From Dehalococcoidia bacterium (GTDB lineage Bacteria > Chloroflexota > Dehalococcoidia > Lucifugimonadales > VXLM01), in the NCBI GenBank assembly GCA_009841605.1, contig VXLM01000112.1, forward strand, positions 1 to 45,921: a DNA stretch of 45,921 nt. The letters are read 5' to 3'. The position numbers were made by a program, and so were the translations under genes. This document shows, in pieces, positions 7,718 through 16,382 of this stretch; the stretch's first letter is position 1; every line of letters starts with the position of its first letter. The notes under the pieces were generated by a model that was not told the origin of the DNA, did no database searches, and saw only the letters and a program-made list of their open reading frames with translations.

Positions 7718-8851
7718 ATGCCCGGCGAAAACGTCTATGAAAGACTTGGTGTTCGAAGAATCATCAACGCCGCATCCTGGCGGACGAACGTGGGCGGTAG
7801 CCTCATGCCACCCCCCGTCCGGCACGCAATGGACGAGGCGGCGCAGTGGTTCGTCGATCTCGCGGAACTGAACGCGCGGGCCGGAGAGACGATTGCCCGG
7901 CTGACCGGCGCGGAGGCCGGAATGGTCACGGCAGGCTCGGCGGCTGGGATGATGCTCGAGGCTGCTGCCTGCATGGCGGGCGACGATCCCGCCAAGATCG
8001 ACCGTCTTCCCGACACCACGGGCATGAAGAACGAGATCGTCATTCACCGCTTCCAGCGGGTGACGTACGACCGCTGCTTCCGGGCGGCGGGGGCGAAGCT
8101 GGTGGAGATCGGCGACGGGGGCGGCGCGTTCGAGTGGGAGCTTGAGGCCGCCATCAATGAGCGCACCGCTGCCGTGGCCTACATCTTCGCGATGCCGCAG
8201 ACCGGCTCAATTCCCCTCCCCAGGGTAGTCGAGATCGCCCACGAGCGGGGAGTGCCCGTCATCGTTGATGCCGCAGCCATGCTGCCCCCAGCAGAGAACC
8301 TGACTCGCTACGTCGATATGGGCGCCGACTTGGTCAGCTTCAGCGGCGGCAAGGGCGTCCTCGGCCCGCAGTCGACCGGCATCCTCTGCGGACGGGCCGA
8401 CCTCATCGAGGCCGCGTCCATGAACGGCGCGCCGAACCAAGGGGTGGGCCGAACGGCCAAGGTCTGCAAGGAGGAGATAGCCGGACTGGTCACGGCCCTT
8501 CAGCTTTTCGTAGACACCGACCATGACGCCCAATCGGCCCGCTGGATCGCCATGTGCGAGAACATGGCCTCAGAGATCGGACACATCCCCGGCCTCCGTG
8601 CCGTGTACTTCCCCGCAAGGCCCGAGCTTGACGAGTTCGAGACCGCGACGCCGCGGGTCTACGTCTATGTGGAAGACGATTCCGGCCTCAACATTGCAGA
8701 CGTAGAAGAGGCCCTGAAGCAGGGCGATCCGCCGGTGTACTGCTATCCGGGAGAGCACGGACGCGCCGTCGGTCTCAGCCCGGTCAACCTCATGGACGGC
8801 GAGGATGAAGCGATAATTCGCCGCTTCCGAGAGGTCGCATCCGCAACCTGA
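7718..8851 (+). CDS. SelA-like PLP-dependent enzyme
   Basis: A 377-residue fold-type I pyridoxal-phosphate protein of the SelA / D-glucosaminate-6-phosphate ammonia-lyase-like branch. The start GVRRIINAASWRTNVGGSLMP matches the family opening, AGSAAGMMLEAAA is the cofactor phosphate region, VPVIVDAAAMLPP carries the cofactor-pairing Asp, and SFSGGKGVLGPQSTG carries the expected Schiff-base Lys. It lacks the extra N-terminal domain and length (about 460) of genuine L-seryl-tRNA(Sec) selenium transferase, so it is unlikely to make selenocysteine, even though a selenoprotein gene lies elsewhere in the window. AAGGAG lies 11 bases before the ATG. It probably shares a transcript with the upstream cupin. 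Substrate unknown. Confidence 0.85.
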   Translation: MPGENVYERLGVRRIINAASWRTNVGGSLMPPPVRHAMDEAAQWFVDLAELNARAGETIARLTGAEAGMVTAGSAAGMMLEAAACMAGDDPAKIDRLPDTTGMKNEIVIHRFQRVTYDRCFRAAGAKLVEIGDGGGAFEWELEAAINERTAAVAYIFAMPQTGSIPLPRVVEIAHERGVPVIVDAAAMLPPAENLTRYVDMGADLVSFSGGKGVLGPQSTGILCGRADLIEAASMNGAPNQGVGRTAKVCKEEIAGLVTALQLFVDTDHDAQSARWIAMCENMASEIGHIPGLRAVYFPARPELDEFETATPRVYVYVEDDSGLNIADVEEALKQGDPPVYCYPGEHGRAVGLSPVNLMDGEDEAIIRRFREVASAT

Positions 8852-8857
8852 ATGGAG

Positions 8858-8895
8858 TCCCCTCTCCCGTCGTGGGAGAGGGCTAGGGTGAGGGT
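8858..8895 (+). repeat. Post-gene palindromic element, core only (copy A)
   Basis: A 9-bp perfect stem, CCCTCTCCC with GGGAGAGGG and a 5-base loop, is followed by CTAGGGTGAGGG. It begins 7 bases after the stop codon of the SelA-like gene. Longer copies follow other genes at 13986, 38411 and 43010, always in the same orientation relative to the upstream gene. Confidence 0.75.
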
Positions 8896-8950
8896 AACTC
8901 CCCTCGGACACGCCCATACACTCTATACGACGAACTTCAAAGTCTGAACA

Positions 8951-9415
8951 CTAAGACGACTCCGCTGCTTCCTCGCCTGCATCCGCCTCCTCTGCATCGG
9001 CAGAGTCCGTTTCGGCCTTGTCAACGTCGTCCGTGCCTGAGTCTGTGTCTTCGGGTTCCGCTTCCTCCGCCTCGCACTCGGTCTTGTCCGATGCCATCAG
9101 GATAGACTCGAAGAAGTCCGAGGCGCGCATGATCTGGTTCTCCTGCCTCAGGATGATTCCCTTGACGCGCGGTACATAGTCGTTCACCCAACGTTCGTCT
9201 GTTCGGAAGGCCTCCCGCGCCTCCTCGAAGTGCGCGAAGTCCCGGTAGGCCCAAATATGCACCACCTTGTTCAGCGCGCCGATGTCCGTGTAGTACCAGC
9301 CAGCCAGCTTGATGCCGTAAGTCTCGCGCACGGGCAGGGCAATCTCTCGAACGGCCTCCATGTACTCGGGCGTCTTGCCCATCGCGATGTCGTACGTGCG
9401 CATGTCGTAGATCAA
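8951..9415 (-). CDS. NIPSNAP family protein with acidic tail
   Basis: A 154-residue protein. Residues 1 to about 105 are a NIPSNAP-type dimeric alpha/beta barrel domain: MIYDMRTYDIAMGK, ETYGIKLAGWYYTDIG and KVVHIWAYRDFAHFEEAR are recognisable. The last 45 residues are almost only Glu, Asp, Ala, Ser and Thr, an acidic and probably disordered tail that the family does not normally have. Function of bacterial NIPSNAP proteins is largely unknown. The gene follows the M28 peptidase by 43 bp on the same strand, so they may be co-transcribed. Confidence 0.85.
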   Translation of the reverse strand: MIYDMRTYDIAMGKTPEYMEAVREIALPVRETYGIKLAGWYYTDIGALNKVVHIWAYRDFAHFEEAREAFRTDERWVNDYVPRVKGIILRQENQIMRASDFFESILMASDKTECEAEEAEPEDTDSGTDDVDKAETDSADAEEADAGEEAAESS

Positions 9416-9458
9416 AGGGTTGTCTCCTTATGGGTTACTTTCATTGCTTTGTCGCACG

Positions 9459-10955
9459 TTACATTGTACGCGCAACGTTTCCGATCTCGCGCTGCAGCTT
9501 GGCCTCAACTCCCTCCACCGTCTCCGGGTTGGGAGGCCAGTCGGCAGGCGACACGTGCGAGAGGCGGAGCAGGAACCTTGCCAAAAACCCGACATACTCC
9601 TTCAACTCCCTCGTCCGCACCTTGTCGACGGTGTCCCACGGTTCGGCCCGGTAGTTCGTGTCGGCATATCGTCCGACGAACCTCCAGCGCCAGAGGATTG
9701 CGTAGGGAATTGCGCTTCGGGCGAACGAGAATCCGTCGTTCGTGTGGTCGAGCATCGGCATGACGTGGCACTTTAGCCCCTCGTCCATCTCGTCCAGTTT
9801 CGTCTGCACGAGCCCCCTCAGGTGGGGAAATTGCAGGACGACTCCCTTCATAGGCCCTGCGGATAGCTCGTCCAGGTTCACGACGAACCTCGGTTCAGGT
9901 TCGGGGCCGTAATGCCGCCGGACGTAGGCGGCGGAACCCTGGTGGTTCTGCTCCTCGCCGCTCCACGTGCAGAATCGGATGCTCATCCCGGGGGGTATGC
10001 CAAGCTCCCTCCGAGCGTCTGCAAGAAGCCGCATGGTCTCCAGCAGAACGACCAGACCGGAGCCGTCGTCCACTGCTCCGGGAGATCCCATGTACGTGTC
10101 CTGGTGAGCTCCCAACACGAGCGACTCGCCGGGCCATTCACCACCGGGAAGGTCGGCTACCGTGTTCCAGCACGGCGCTGTGAACGCCCTGCTCTCGATA
10201 CGCAGCGCGAACGTCCTGCCGGCCGCCCTTCGAAGCCTGACGCCGTCCTCGCGGTGGGTCTGCACCGTCGGCAGCGGGTGGGGGAGCACGTCGCCCGCCT
10301 TCTCGTTCCACCGCTTATCCGTGGCGCGAACGGTCTCCACGTGACCTCCCGCCGTCGGCTCAACCGCGATGGCCGCCAGGCAGCCCGCTTCCGCGAGCGA
10401 ACGAAGTCGGTCCGGCAGGGGAATGCGGTCGCTGAAAGGCTCGTCCGTGTTTTGCACCACTGCGATGCTGCCCGGAAGGCCGTCCGCGCAGGCCTCGATC
10501 TCGTGCGGCATCCCGAATCCCACGTCTACGAGAGGCGCGGTCATATCTACCGGAGGACAGTGGATCATGGGAACTAACGAGATGGGCTTGTCGTCCTCCA
10601 CGATGCGGCCCTTGCAGTCCGAGTAGTCCCACGCCTTGAGTTCAAACTCCTCCAAGCGCGGGTCGCTCAGACCAAACTCCTCGAATCTGCCCTTGATGTA
10701 CCGTGCAGCCGCCACGTCGCCCGGCGTGCCCGCCCAGCGCGAACCGATGCGCTCGCAGATCTCGTAGAGGTGCTCGTCGAGCCGTGAGCCGACAAACGCC
10801 TCGCCCATCAGCCACTTGTCGACGGTCTTCCAGTCCGGGTTTGAGGTCATGGGATTAGAAAGTATTGCATAGGCGTGATTGCTGAGGGTAATGATAAGGG
10901 GTGTTTCGGCGTTCGTACAGTCGGGGGACGTACGGTGCGTCAGCAAACGAATCAT
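9459..10955 (-). CDS. M28 family zinc peptidase
   Basis: A 498-residue aminopeptidase-like protein with a protease-associated insert in the first half and an M28 catalytic domain after about residue 270. LGAHQDTYMGSPGAVDDGSG gives metal ligands His284 and Asp296, WSGEEQ (331-336) gives the catalytic and ligand glutamates, and Asp362 is a candidate ligand. The last ligand is usually His in a pattern like yHtxxDT; here the matching place reads NYRAEPWDT, with Arg436. No signal peptide is visible. The ATG at 10955 is chosen because GGGGAGGAG lies 9 bases upstream; the domain itself begins near a second in-frame ATG at 10850, so the first 35 residues are uncertain. NIPSNAP gene downstream. Confidence 0.85.
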   Translation of the reverse strand: MIRLLTHRTSPDCTNAETPLIITLSNHAYAILSNPMTSNPDWKTVDKWLMGEAFVGSRLDEHLYEICERIGSRWAGTPGDVAAARYIKGRFEEFGLSDPRLEEFELKAWDYSDCKGRIVEDDKPISLVPMIHCPPVDMTAPLVDVGFGMPHEIEACADGLPGSIAVVQNTDEPFSDRIPLPDRLRSLAEAGCLAAIAVEPTAGGHVETVRATDKRWNEKAGDVLPHPLPTVQTHREDGVRLRRAAGRTFALRIESRAFTAPCWNTVADLPGGEWPGESLVLGAHQDTYMGSPGAVDDGSGLVVLLETMRLLADARRELGIPPGMSIRFCTWSGEEQNHQGSAAYVRRHYGPEPEPRFVVNLDELSAGPMKGVVLQFPHLRGLVQTKLDEMDEGLKCHVMPMLDHTNDGFSFARSAIPYAILWRWRFVGRYADTNYRAEPWDTVDKVRTRELKEYVGFLARFLLRLSHVSPADWPPNPETVEGVEAKLQREIGNVARTM

Positions 10956-11031
10956 CGATGCAATCTCCTCCCCTTACATGGCATAATGCAGGGTACGAAT
11001 CCTCTCCCTGATTAAGGGGAACGTCGAGACT

Positions 11032-11241
11032 ATGAACGAATCCGCGTCGTGGTTCCTCGTGTCCGAAGGCGGGGCTCCACTCGGACAGATCTATTGCAAG
11101 GACGGGCGTATCGAGCCGACCGTCGGGGAGACCCTGGAGAACGGGCAAAAGTGGACGCGCGCCGAGGTGCTGAGCTTCGAGGAGCTTCGGGCCTCGTGCG
11201 GCATGAGGCGCTTTCGGATCGTGATTCGCGTCATCGAATAG
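11032..11241 (+). CDS. Small hypothetical protein (69 aa)
   Basis: Not recognised. The product has 69 residues, is mixed alpha/beta in appearance, with one pair of cysteines far apart (C22, C56), and contains a WFLVSEGGAPLGQIYCKDGR stretch. It has no membrane segment. AAGGGGAA lies about 12 bases before the ATG. The stop codon is 4 bases before the start of a Gfo/Idh/MocA gene, which supports it as a real first gene of that operon. The region upstream (10956-11031) is shared with the divergent M28 peptidase. Confidence 0.6.
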   Translation: MNESASWFLVSEGGAPLGQIYCKDGRIEPTVGETLENGQKWTRAEVLSFEELRASCGMRRFRIVIRVIE

Positions 11242-11245
11242 GAGC

Positions 11246-12256
11246 ATGAGCATGGATGATCTGCGCGTTGGTGTGATCGGTTGCGGTCGTCACGCCCGTA
11301 GCCACTTCGAGATGATCGCCGCCGAACCGCGCGTCCGCCTCGTCGCCATTGCCGAGCTTGACGACGGGCGACGAGCGGAGGCCGAGCAGCACCTGTCCGT
11401 CCCCGGCTATTCCGACTACCGCAGGATGCTCGATGAGCAAGACCTCGACATCGTCCACGTCGTGACGATGCCCGCGCACCTGAAAGCCATCGTCCTCGAC
11501 TGTCTCGAACGCGACATCAACGTCTCGGTCGAGAAGTCGCCGGGCATGGATTCTACCGAGACACAGGACATGGCCGACGCCGAGGCCACGAGCGGCGCGA
11601 GGGCCATCGTCTCGCTCAACCGCCGCTACCTCCCGGAGGTGCTGGCAGTGCGGCGGCTGGCGCGGGAGCACGGAGGCACGGTCAACTGCGGGGCCATATA
11701 CAACAAGGCCCTTTCGGCAACGTCGGAGCGATTCGACTCGCTGCTGCCGCCGCCGATCATCTCCGACGCCATCCACCACGTTGACCTGTTGCGGTGGTTC
11801 GCCGGCCCCTCCGAGGACAGGGCTTCCGTTCCGACCGAGGTATACTCCGTCGTTGCGGACGGCCCCCGACCCGTGGAGCACAGGCAGAACGCCGTTATCC
11901 GCTTCGACACCGGCGCAATCGGTTCCATCGAGAGCCAGTACGGTGTCGGGGGACGCATCCAGCGCGCTGAAATTCATGCGCAGGACTTTTCGGCCTATCT
12001 CGACCTGACGAAGAGGGAAAAGAAGGTCGAGATGTACCGCTCAACACCCGACATTCAGCCGAGGATGGTCGGGGCGCAAATAGACGAGCCGCTAGACCTC
12101 GACGCGGTCGGAGGCGCCGGTTTCAACGAGGTCAAGCACTTCGTCGACTGCATATTGGAAGACCGAACGCCTTGGTCGAACCTGAAAGACGCGGTCATCA
12201 CCATGAAGCTGTGCGAGGCCATTCGTAGCGGCCACAAAGGCACGCTGGATCTGTAG
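11246..12256 (+). CDS. Gfo/Idh/MocA family oxidoreductase
   Basis: A 336-residue NAD(P)-dependent dehydrogenase-like protein. The Rossmann loop is VGVIGCGRHARSH near the start. VEKSPGMDSTETQDM contains EKSP in the position of the EKP motif. SDAIHHVDLLRWFAGP is the conserved substrate/catalytic His-Asp helix. Two ATG codons (11246 and 11252) are close together; either may be used. It is followed after 14 bp by a sugar-phosphate-isomerase-like gene, a pairing often seen in sugar or inositol catabolic clusters, so oxidation of a sugar-like substrate is inferred. Confidence 0.9.
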   Translation: MSMDDLRVGVIGCGRHARSHFEMIAAEPRVRLVAIAELDDGRRAEAEQHLSVPGYSDYRRMLDEQDLDIVHVVTMPAHLKAIVLDCLERDINVSVEKSPGMDSTETQDMADAEATSGARAIVSLNRRYLPEVLAVRRLAREHGGTVNCGAIYNKALSATSERFDSLLPPPIISDAIHHVDLLRWFAGPSEDRASVPTEVYSVVADGPRPVEHRQNAVIRFDTGAIGSIESQYGVGGRIQRAEIHAQDFSAYLDLTKREKKVEMYRSTPDIQPRMVGAQIDEPLDLDAVGGAGFNEVKHFVDCILEDRTPWSNLKDAVITMKLCEAIRSGHKGTLDL

Positions 12257-12270
12257 GAGGCCAGCCCGCT

Positions 12271-13113
12271 ATGTCCATGAAGCTCTCCGTCTCGATGCGC
12301 GTTGCCGAGGACATGTCCGACAAGCGCAAGGCCGCCATGTCGCTGGAGGACATGGCGCGGATGGCAAAGGCCAGTGGATTCCACGCCGTCTGCATGAGGG
12401 CGTCGCAGGTGGGAACGCACACGCCGTCTGTGGTCGTCCGGGAGAAGCGCGAGTTCCTGGACTCGCTCGGCCTTACGGTGTCGATGGCGACGGGCGACTT
12501 TCCCATACCGGAGAACAACGAGCGCGGCCCGGACGCCCTGCGGAACATCACCCCGTACCTCGATCTCGCTGAAGACCTCAACTGCGACCTGCTCCGCATC
12601 TGCATGAAGACGGAAGACGACATCGGATGGGCGCGGCTCGCGTCGGACGAGGCGGCGGAGCGGAGTATCCGCCTGGCCCACCAGAGCCACCACAACAGCC
12701 TCTTCGAGATGGCAGAGCGGTCGATTGAGGTCATCAAGCAAGTCCGGCGGCCGAACTTCGGCATCATCTACGAGCCTGCGAACCTGCAGCTATGCGGCGA
12801 GGACTACGGTGCTGCTACGATCAGGATGTTCGAGCCCTACCTGATGAACGTATACTTGCAGAACCAGGTGATAAAACAGGGCGGCGATACGGTCGCCGAC
12901 ACCTGGAACGCCGGTCGCGTGGAGTTCGACCAGGTCCCCATATGGGACGGGCGGGGAATCGACTTCCCGCACATCATGGACGCCTTGGGTGAGATCGGCT
13001 ACGAGGGGTACGTAACCGTGCACCAGGCATCGGCCGGGGTGCGGGGCGGCCCTGCGGCGGCTATCACCGAGAACGCCCGTTATCTACGCTCCATCGGGGA
13101 CTTCGAAGCATGA
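12271..13113 (+). CDS. Sugar phosphate isomerase/epimerase family TIM barrel
   Basis: A 280-residue xylose-isomerase-like TIM barrel. Supporting features are the opening MSMKLSVSMRV, the barrel strand-helix alternation, NFGIIYEPANLQLCGEDYG with a candidate metal-binding Glu, YLQNQVIK, and the C-terminal GYEGYVTVHQAS. Members are metal-dependent isomerases, epimerases or inosose dehydratase-like enzymes; the exact reaction is not determined. GTAGGAGG lies upstream of the ATG. It overlaps the following exonuclease gene by 4 bp (ATGA), so translation is coupled. Confidence 0.87.
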   Translation: MSMKLSVSMRVAEDMSDKRKAAMSLEDMARMAKASGFHAVCMRASQVGTHTPSVVVREKREFLDSLGLTVSMATGDFPIPENNERGPDALRNITPYLDLAEDLNCDLLRICMKTEDDIGWARLASDEAAERSIRLAHQSHHNSLFEMAERSIEVIKQVRRPNFGIIYEPANLQLCGEDYGAATIRMFEPYLMNVYLQNQVIKQGGDTVADTWNAGRVEFDQVPIWDGRGIDFPHIMDALGEIGYEGYVTVHQASAGVRGGPAAAITENARYLRSIGDFEA

Positions 13114-13985
13114 AAGTCCACCTTGTAGACGGAACGTACGAGCTCTTCCGGGCACACTTCGGGGCGTTCCCGGCGACGGCGCCTGACGGTCGGAGTGTGG
13201 GCGCCTTGCGAGGACTGCTTCAGACGCTCTTGGCACTGCTCCGGCAGGACGACGTGACGCACGTGGCCGTCGCGTTCGACCACGTCATCGAGTCGTTCCG
13301 CAACGATCTCTTCGATGGGTACAAGACGGGTGAGGGGACCTCGGAGGAGCTTCTGGCGCAGTTCGACCCCGCAGAGATCGCCACGGAGGCGCTCGGCATC
13401 GTCACCTGGCCCATGACCGAGTTCGAGGCCGACGACGCCATAGCGACCGCCGCGGTGCGGTTCGCCGACGACCCCCGTGTCGAGCAGGTGGTCATCTGCT
13501 CGCCGGACAAGGACCTGATGCAGGTGGTGCGAGGCGAGAGGATCGTGAGCCTCGACCGGCGCAGGGAGATACTGACGAACGAGGCGGGCGTGGTAGAGAA
13601 GTTCGGCGTGCCGCCGGAGTCGATACCCGATTACCTCGCGCTGGTCGGCGACAGCGCGGACGGGATACCGGGCGTGCCGCGTTGGGGCGCGAAGAGCGCC
13701 TCCACCCTGCTGGCCCGGTACGGCAATATCGAGGCCATTCCCGACAGCGAACTGCTGTGGGACGTGAAAGTACGCGGCGCGAAGAGCATGGCGGGCACTC
13801 TCGCCGAGCATCGGGCCGACGCCGCCCTGTACAAGGAGCTTGCGACGCTGCGCCTCGACGTGCCGCTCGCCGAGAGCCTCGACGACCTAGAATGGAAGGG
13901 CGCTCGTCAGACGGCTTTCTCGAACCTCTGCGACGAGCTCGGCTTCGGGCAGCTCAGAAGCGCCCCGACAAGATGGGTGGAATAG
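13110..13985 (+). CDS. 5'-3' exonuclease (FEN-like, stand-alone)
   Basis: A 291-residue flap-endonuclease-type nuclease equal to the N-terminal domain of DNA polymerase I. Acidic metal-binding residues are all in place: Asp7 in LVDGTY, Asp57 in AFDH, Glu106/Asp108/Asp109 in EFEADDA, Asp133/Asp135 in SPDKDLM and Asp181/Asp184 in GDSADGIPGVP. The following RWGAKSASTLL is the DNA-binding helix-hairpin-helix region. No polymerase domain follows. The start overlaps the previous stop by 4 bp, which ties a nucleic-acid enzyme to an apparently metabolic operon. A palindromic repeat begins directly after its stop codon. Confidence 0.92.
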   Translation: MKVHLVDGTYELFRAHFGAFPATAPDGRSVGALRGLLQTLLALLRQDDVTHVAVAFDHVIESFRNDLFDGYKTGEGTSEELLAQFDPAEIATEALGIVTWPMTEFEADDAIATAAVRFADDPRVEQVVICSPDKDLMQVVRGERIVSLDRRREILTNEAGVVEKFGVPPESIPDYLALVGDSADGIPGVPRWGAKSASTLLARYGNIEAIPDSELLWDVKVRGAKSMAGTLAEHRADAALYKELATLRLDVPLAESLDDLEWKGARQTAFSNLCDELGFGQLRSAPTRWVE

Positions 13986-14108
13986 CATCCAGTATCAGAA
14001 AATCACCGATTGAATCCGCCCCCGATAATCCCCTCTCCCATCGTGGGAGAGGGTTAGGGTGAGGGTATTCTTGGATTACTCAGCCAAGACCATATGGAAT
14101 CGGAACTA
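13986..14108 (+). repeat. Post-gene palindromic element (copy B)
   Basis: It starts immediately after the exonuclease stop codon. The core stem CCCTCTCCC / GGGAGAGGG is followed by TTAGGGTGAGGGTATTC and then CAGCCAAGACCATATGGAAT. The last part is nearly identical to the matching part of the copy at 38411-38530. It ends 12 bp before the next start codon (14120), so it also forms the leader of the oxidase gene. Confidence 0.75.
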
Positions 14109-14119
14109 GCAGGAGACCC

Positions 14120-16378
14120 ATGACGACAACAGAGAGAGAAGAGACAAAATTCAAGGTCGTCGGCACGCGACCCGTGCGACACGACGGCATCGAGAAGGTC
14201 ACGGGGCAGGCGCTGTTCGGCGCGGACATCGACCTGAACGGACTGCTCCACGGCAAGGTGCTTCGCAGCCCACACGCCCACGCGCGGGTGGTGTCGATCG
14301 ACACGAGCCGCGCCGAGAGTCTCCCCGGCGTTCACGCGGTGATTACCGGGAACGATCTGTCGCCCGCAGGCCCGATGCAGCGCGGGAGCGGCAACAGGAC
14401 GGACGCCATCCTCGCCCAGGGCAAGGTCCTGTACAAAGGCCATCCGGTCGCAGCGGTGGCCGCCAGCAGCCCCCACGTCGCCGAGGAGGCGATCACGCTC
14501 ATCGACGTGACCTACGAGCCTCTGCCGTCCGTCACGAACGTCGAGGACGCCGTCGCGCCGGGCGCGCCCGTCCTCCACGAGGGGTGGGACGACCCCTCCA
14601 ACGGCGTTCCCGGCTCGGAGATCGACTCGCCGAACGCCGCAACGCTGGAGCGCCATGTCAGGGGCGACCTCGAAGCCGGGTTCGCGGAGGCCGACCTGAT
14701 CGTCGAGCGTGAGTTCCGCACCAAGACGGTGCACCAGGGCTACATCGAGCCGCAGAACGGCACGGCGTCATGGTCGCCGGAGGGCCGCCTCACCATCTGG
14801 TGCAGCTCCCAGGGGCACTTCGGCATCCGGGATGCCGTAGCAGACCTGCTGGATATCCCGGTCTCGCAGCTGAAGGTCGTCCCGATGGAGATCGGCGGCG
14901 GGTTCGGAGGGAAGCTGACCGCGTATCTCGAACCGCTGGCCGCCGTGCTGTCGAAAAAGTCCTTGAGGCCGGTCAAGATGACGATGACCCGCGCCGAGGT
15001 ACTGGAGGCGTCCGGCCCGACTGCGGGAAGTCACGTGAAGGTCAAGATCGGCGTTACCAACGAAGGACGGATAACCGCAGCTTCAGGAAAATTCTTGTTC
15101 GAAGGCGGGGCGTTCGGCGGCGGACCGGTCGCCCCAGCCTGCGCCGCCATATTCGCTCCCTACAACCTCGAGAACGTCCGAATCGACGGGTACGACATCG
15201 TCACCAACAAGCCTTCAACGAGGGCCTACCGCGCTCCGGGCGCTCCGATCGTCGCGTATGCCGTGGAGTCGGTGATGGATGAGATTGCCGAGATGCTCGA
15301 CATCGACCCGATGGAGTTCCGTCTGCTCAACGTGGCGCGCGAGGGGATCCGCCGGGCGGACGGCGTGATGAACGGACGCATCGGAGCGGCGGAGGTCATG
15401 GAGGCCGTTCGCTCGCATCCCCACTACGTCGCGCCCAGGGACGGCGCGAATCACGGTCGTGGCGTCGCCATGGGCTTCTGCCGGAACAACACCGGTCCCG
15501 CATGCGTCATCGCCAACGTGCAGGACGACGGCAGGATCAGTCTCATCGAGGGCTCGGTCGATATCGGCGGTTCAAGGACGGTCATCGCCCAGCAACTCGC
15601 CGAGGTGCTCGGCATTCCCGTCGAGGACGTGAACCCCAGCATCGGGGACACCGACTCCATCGGCTTCACCTCCAACACCGGGGGGAGCGGCGCCGCCTTC
15701 AAGTCCGGCTGGGCCGCCCACGAGGCCGCCCGTGACATCATCACCCAGCTTACCGAGCGCGCGGCCCTGATCTGGGACGTATCGCCCGACCAGGTCCGGT
15801 ACGAGGACGGGGGAGTGGAGCACGTCTCCGATACGGAGCTTCGCATGTCGTTCCGGGAGATTGCCGGGATGCTCCCCGACTCAGGCGGCCCCGTCGTCGG
15901 GCGGGCGAACCTCAACCCTGTCGGACAGAGCGGTTCGTACTCGGCCAACATCGTCGACGTGGAGGTGGATCCCGATACCGGCAAGGTGGACATTCTCCGC
16001 TACACCGCCTTCCAAGACGTGGGATTCGCGATACATCCGAGCTACGTCGAGGGACAGATTCAAGGCGGCACCGCGCAGGGTGTCGGCTGGGCGCTCAACG
16101 AGGAGTACTTCATGGGCGACGACGGCGCGATGCTCAACACCAGCCTCCTCGATTACCGGATGCCGACCACGCTCGACCTTCCCATGATCGAGACGGTGCT
16201 CGTCGAGGTCAACAACCCCGGGCACCCCTTCGGCGTACGCGGCGTCGGCGAGGCGAACATCTCTCCACCCATGGCCGCGCTCGCAAACGCCATTCACGAC
16301 GCCACGGGCCTCCGGCTGAGGGAGCTCCCGATGAACCCCCAGGCCGTATCGAAGGCCATTCAAGAGAAGGCAGGTTAG
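14120..16378 (+). CDS. Xanthine dehydrogenase-family molybdopterin-binding subunit (lone)
   Basis: A 752-residue large subunit of the molybdenum hydroxylase family (xanthine, CO, aldehyde or nicotinate dehydrogenases). The first 110 residues are the a/b hammerhead domain (DGIEKVTGQALFGADI, GKVLRSPHAHARV). The cofactor domain shows GGGFGGKLTAYLEP, RAYRAPGAP, GGSRTVIAQQLAEVLG and QGGTAQGVGWALNEEY. GVRGVGEANISPP near the C-terminus carries the expected catalytic Glu. The 2Fe-2S and FAD subunits that normally accompany it are not next to it, so its electron partners must be encoded elsewhere. Substrate unknown. An SDR gene follows after 4 bp. Confidence 0.93.
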   Translation: MTTTEREETKFKVVGTRPVRHDGIEKVTGQALFGADIDLNGLLHGKVLRSPHAHARVVSIDTSRAESLPGVHAVITGNDLSPAGPMQRGSGNRTDAILAQGKVLYKGHPVAAVAASSPHVAEEAITLIDVTYEPLPSVTNVEDAVAPGAPVLHEGWDDPSNGVPGSEIDSPNAATLERHVRGDLEAGFAEADLIVEREFRTKTVHQGYIEPQNGTASWSPEGRLTIWCSSQGHFGIRDAVADLLDIPVSQLKVVPMEIGGGFGGKLTAYLEPLAAVLSKKSLRPVKMTMTRAEVLEASGPTAGSHVKVKIGVTNEGRITAASGKFLFEGGAFGGGPVAPACAAIFAPYNLENVRIDGYDIVTNKPSTRAYRAPGAPIVAYAVESVMDEIAEMLDIDPMEFRLLNVAREGIRRADGVMNGRIGAAEVMEAVRSHPHYVAPRDGANHGRGVAMGFCRNNTGPACVIANVQDDGRISLIEGSVDIGGSRTVIAQQLAEVLGIPVEDVNPSIGDTDSIGFTSNTGGSGAAFKSGWAAHEAARDIITQLTERAALIWDVSPDQVRYEDGGVEHVSDTELRMSFREIAGMLPDSGGPVVGRANLNPVGQSGSYSANIVDVEVDPDTGKVDILRYTAFQDVGFAIHPSYVEGQIQGGTAQGVGWALNEEYFMGDDGAMLNTSLLDYRMPTTLDLPMIETVLVEVNNPGHPFGVRGVGEANISPPMAALANAIHDATGLRLRELPMNPQAVSKAIQEKAG

Positions 16379-16382
16379 CGGC

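Noticed and set aside
7718-8851. SelA (selenocysteine synthase) for the selenoprotein found at 35954
   Set aside because: The protein is too short and lacks the N-terminal domain; it fits the broader SelA-like PLP group, so it cannot be used as proof of selenocysteine synthesis.
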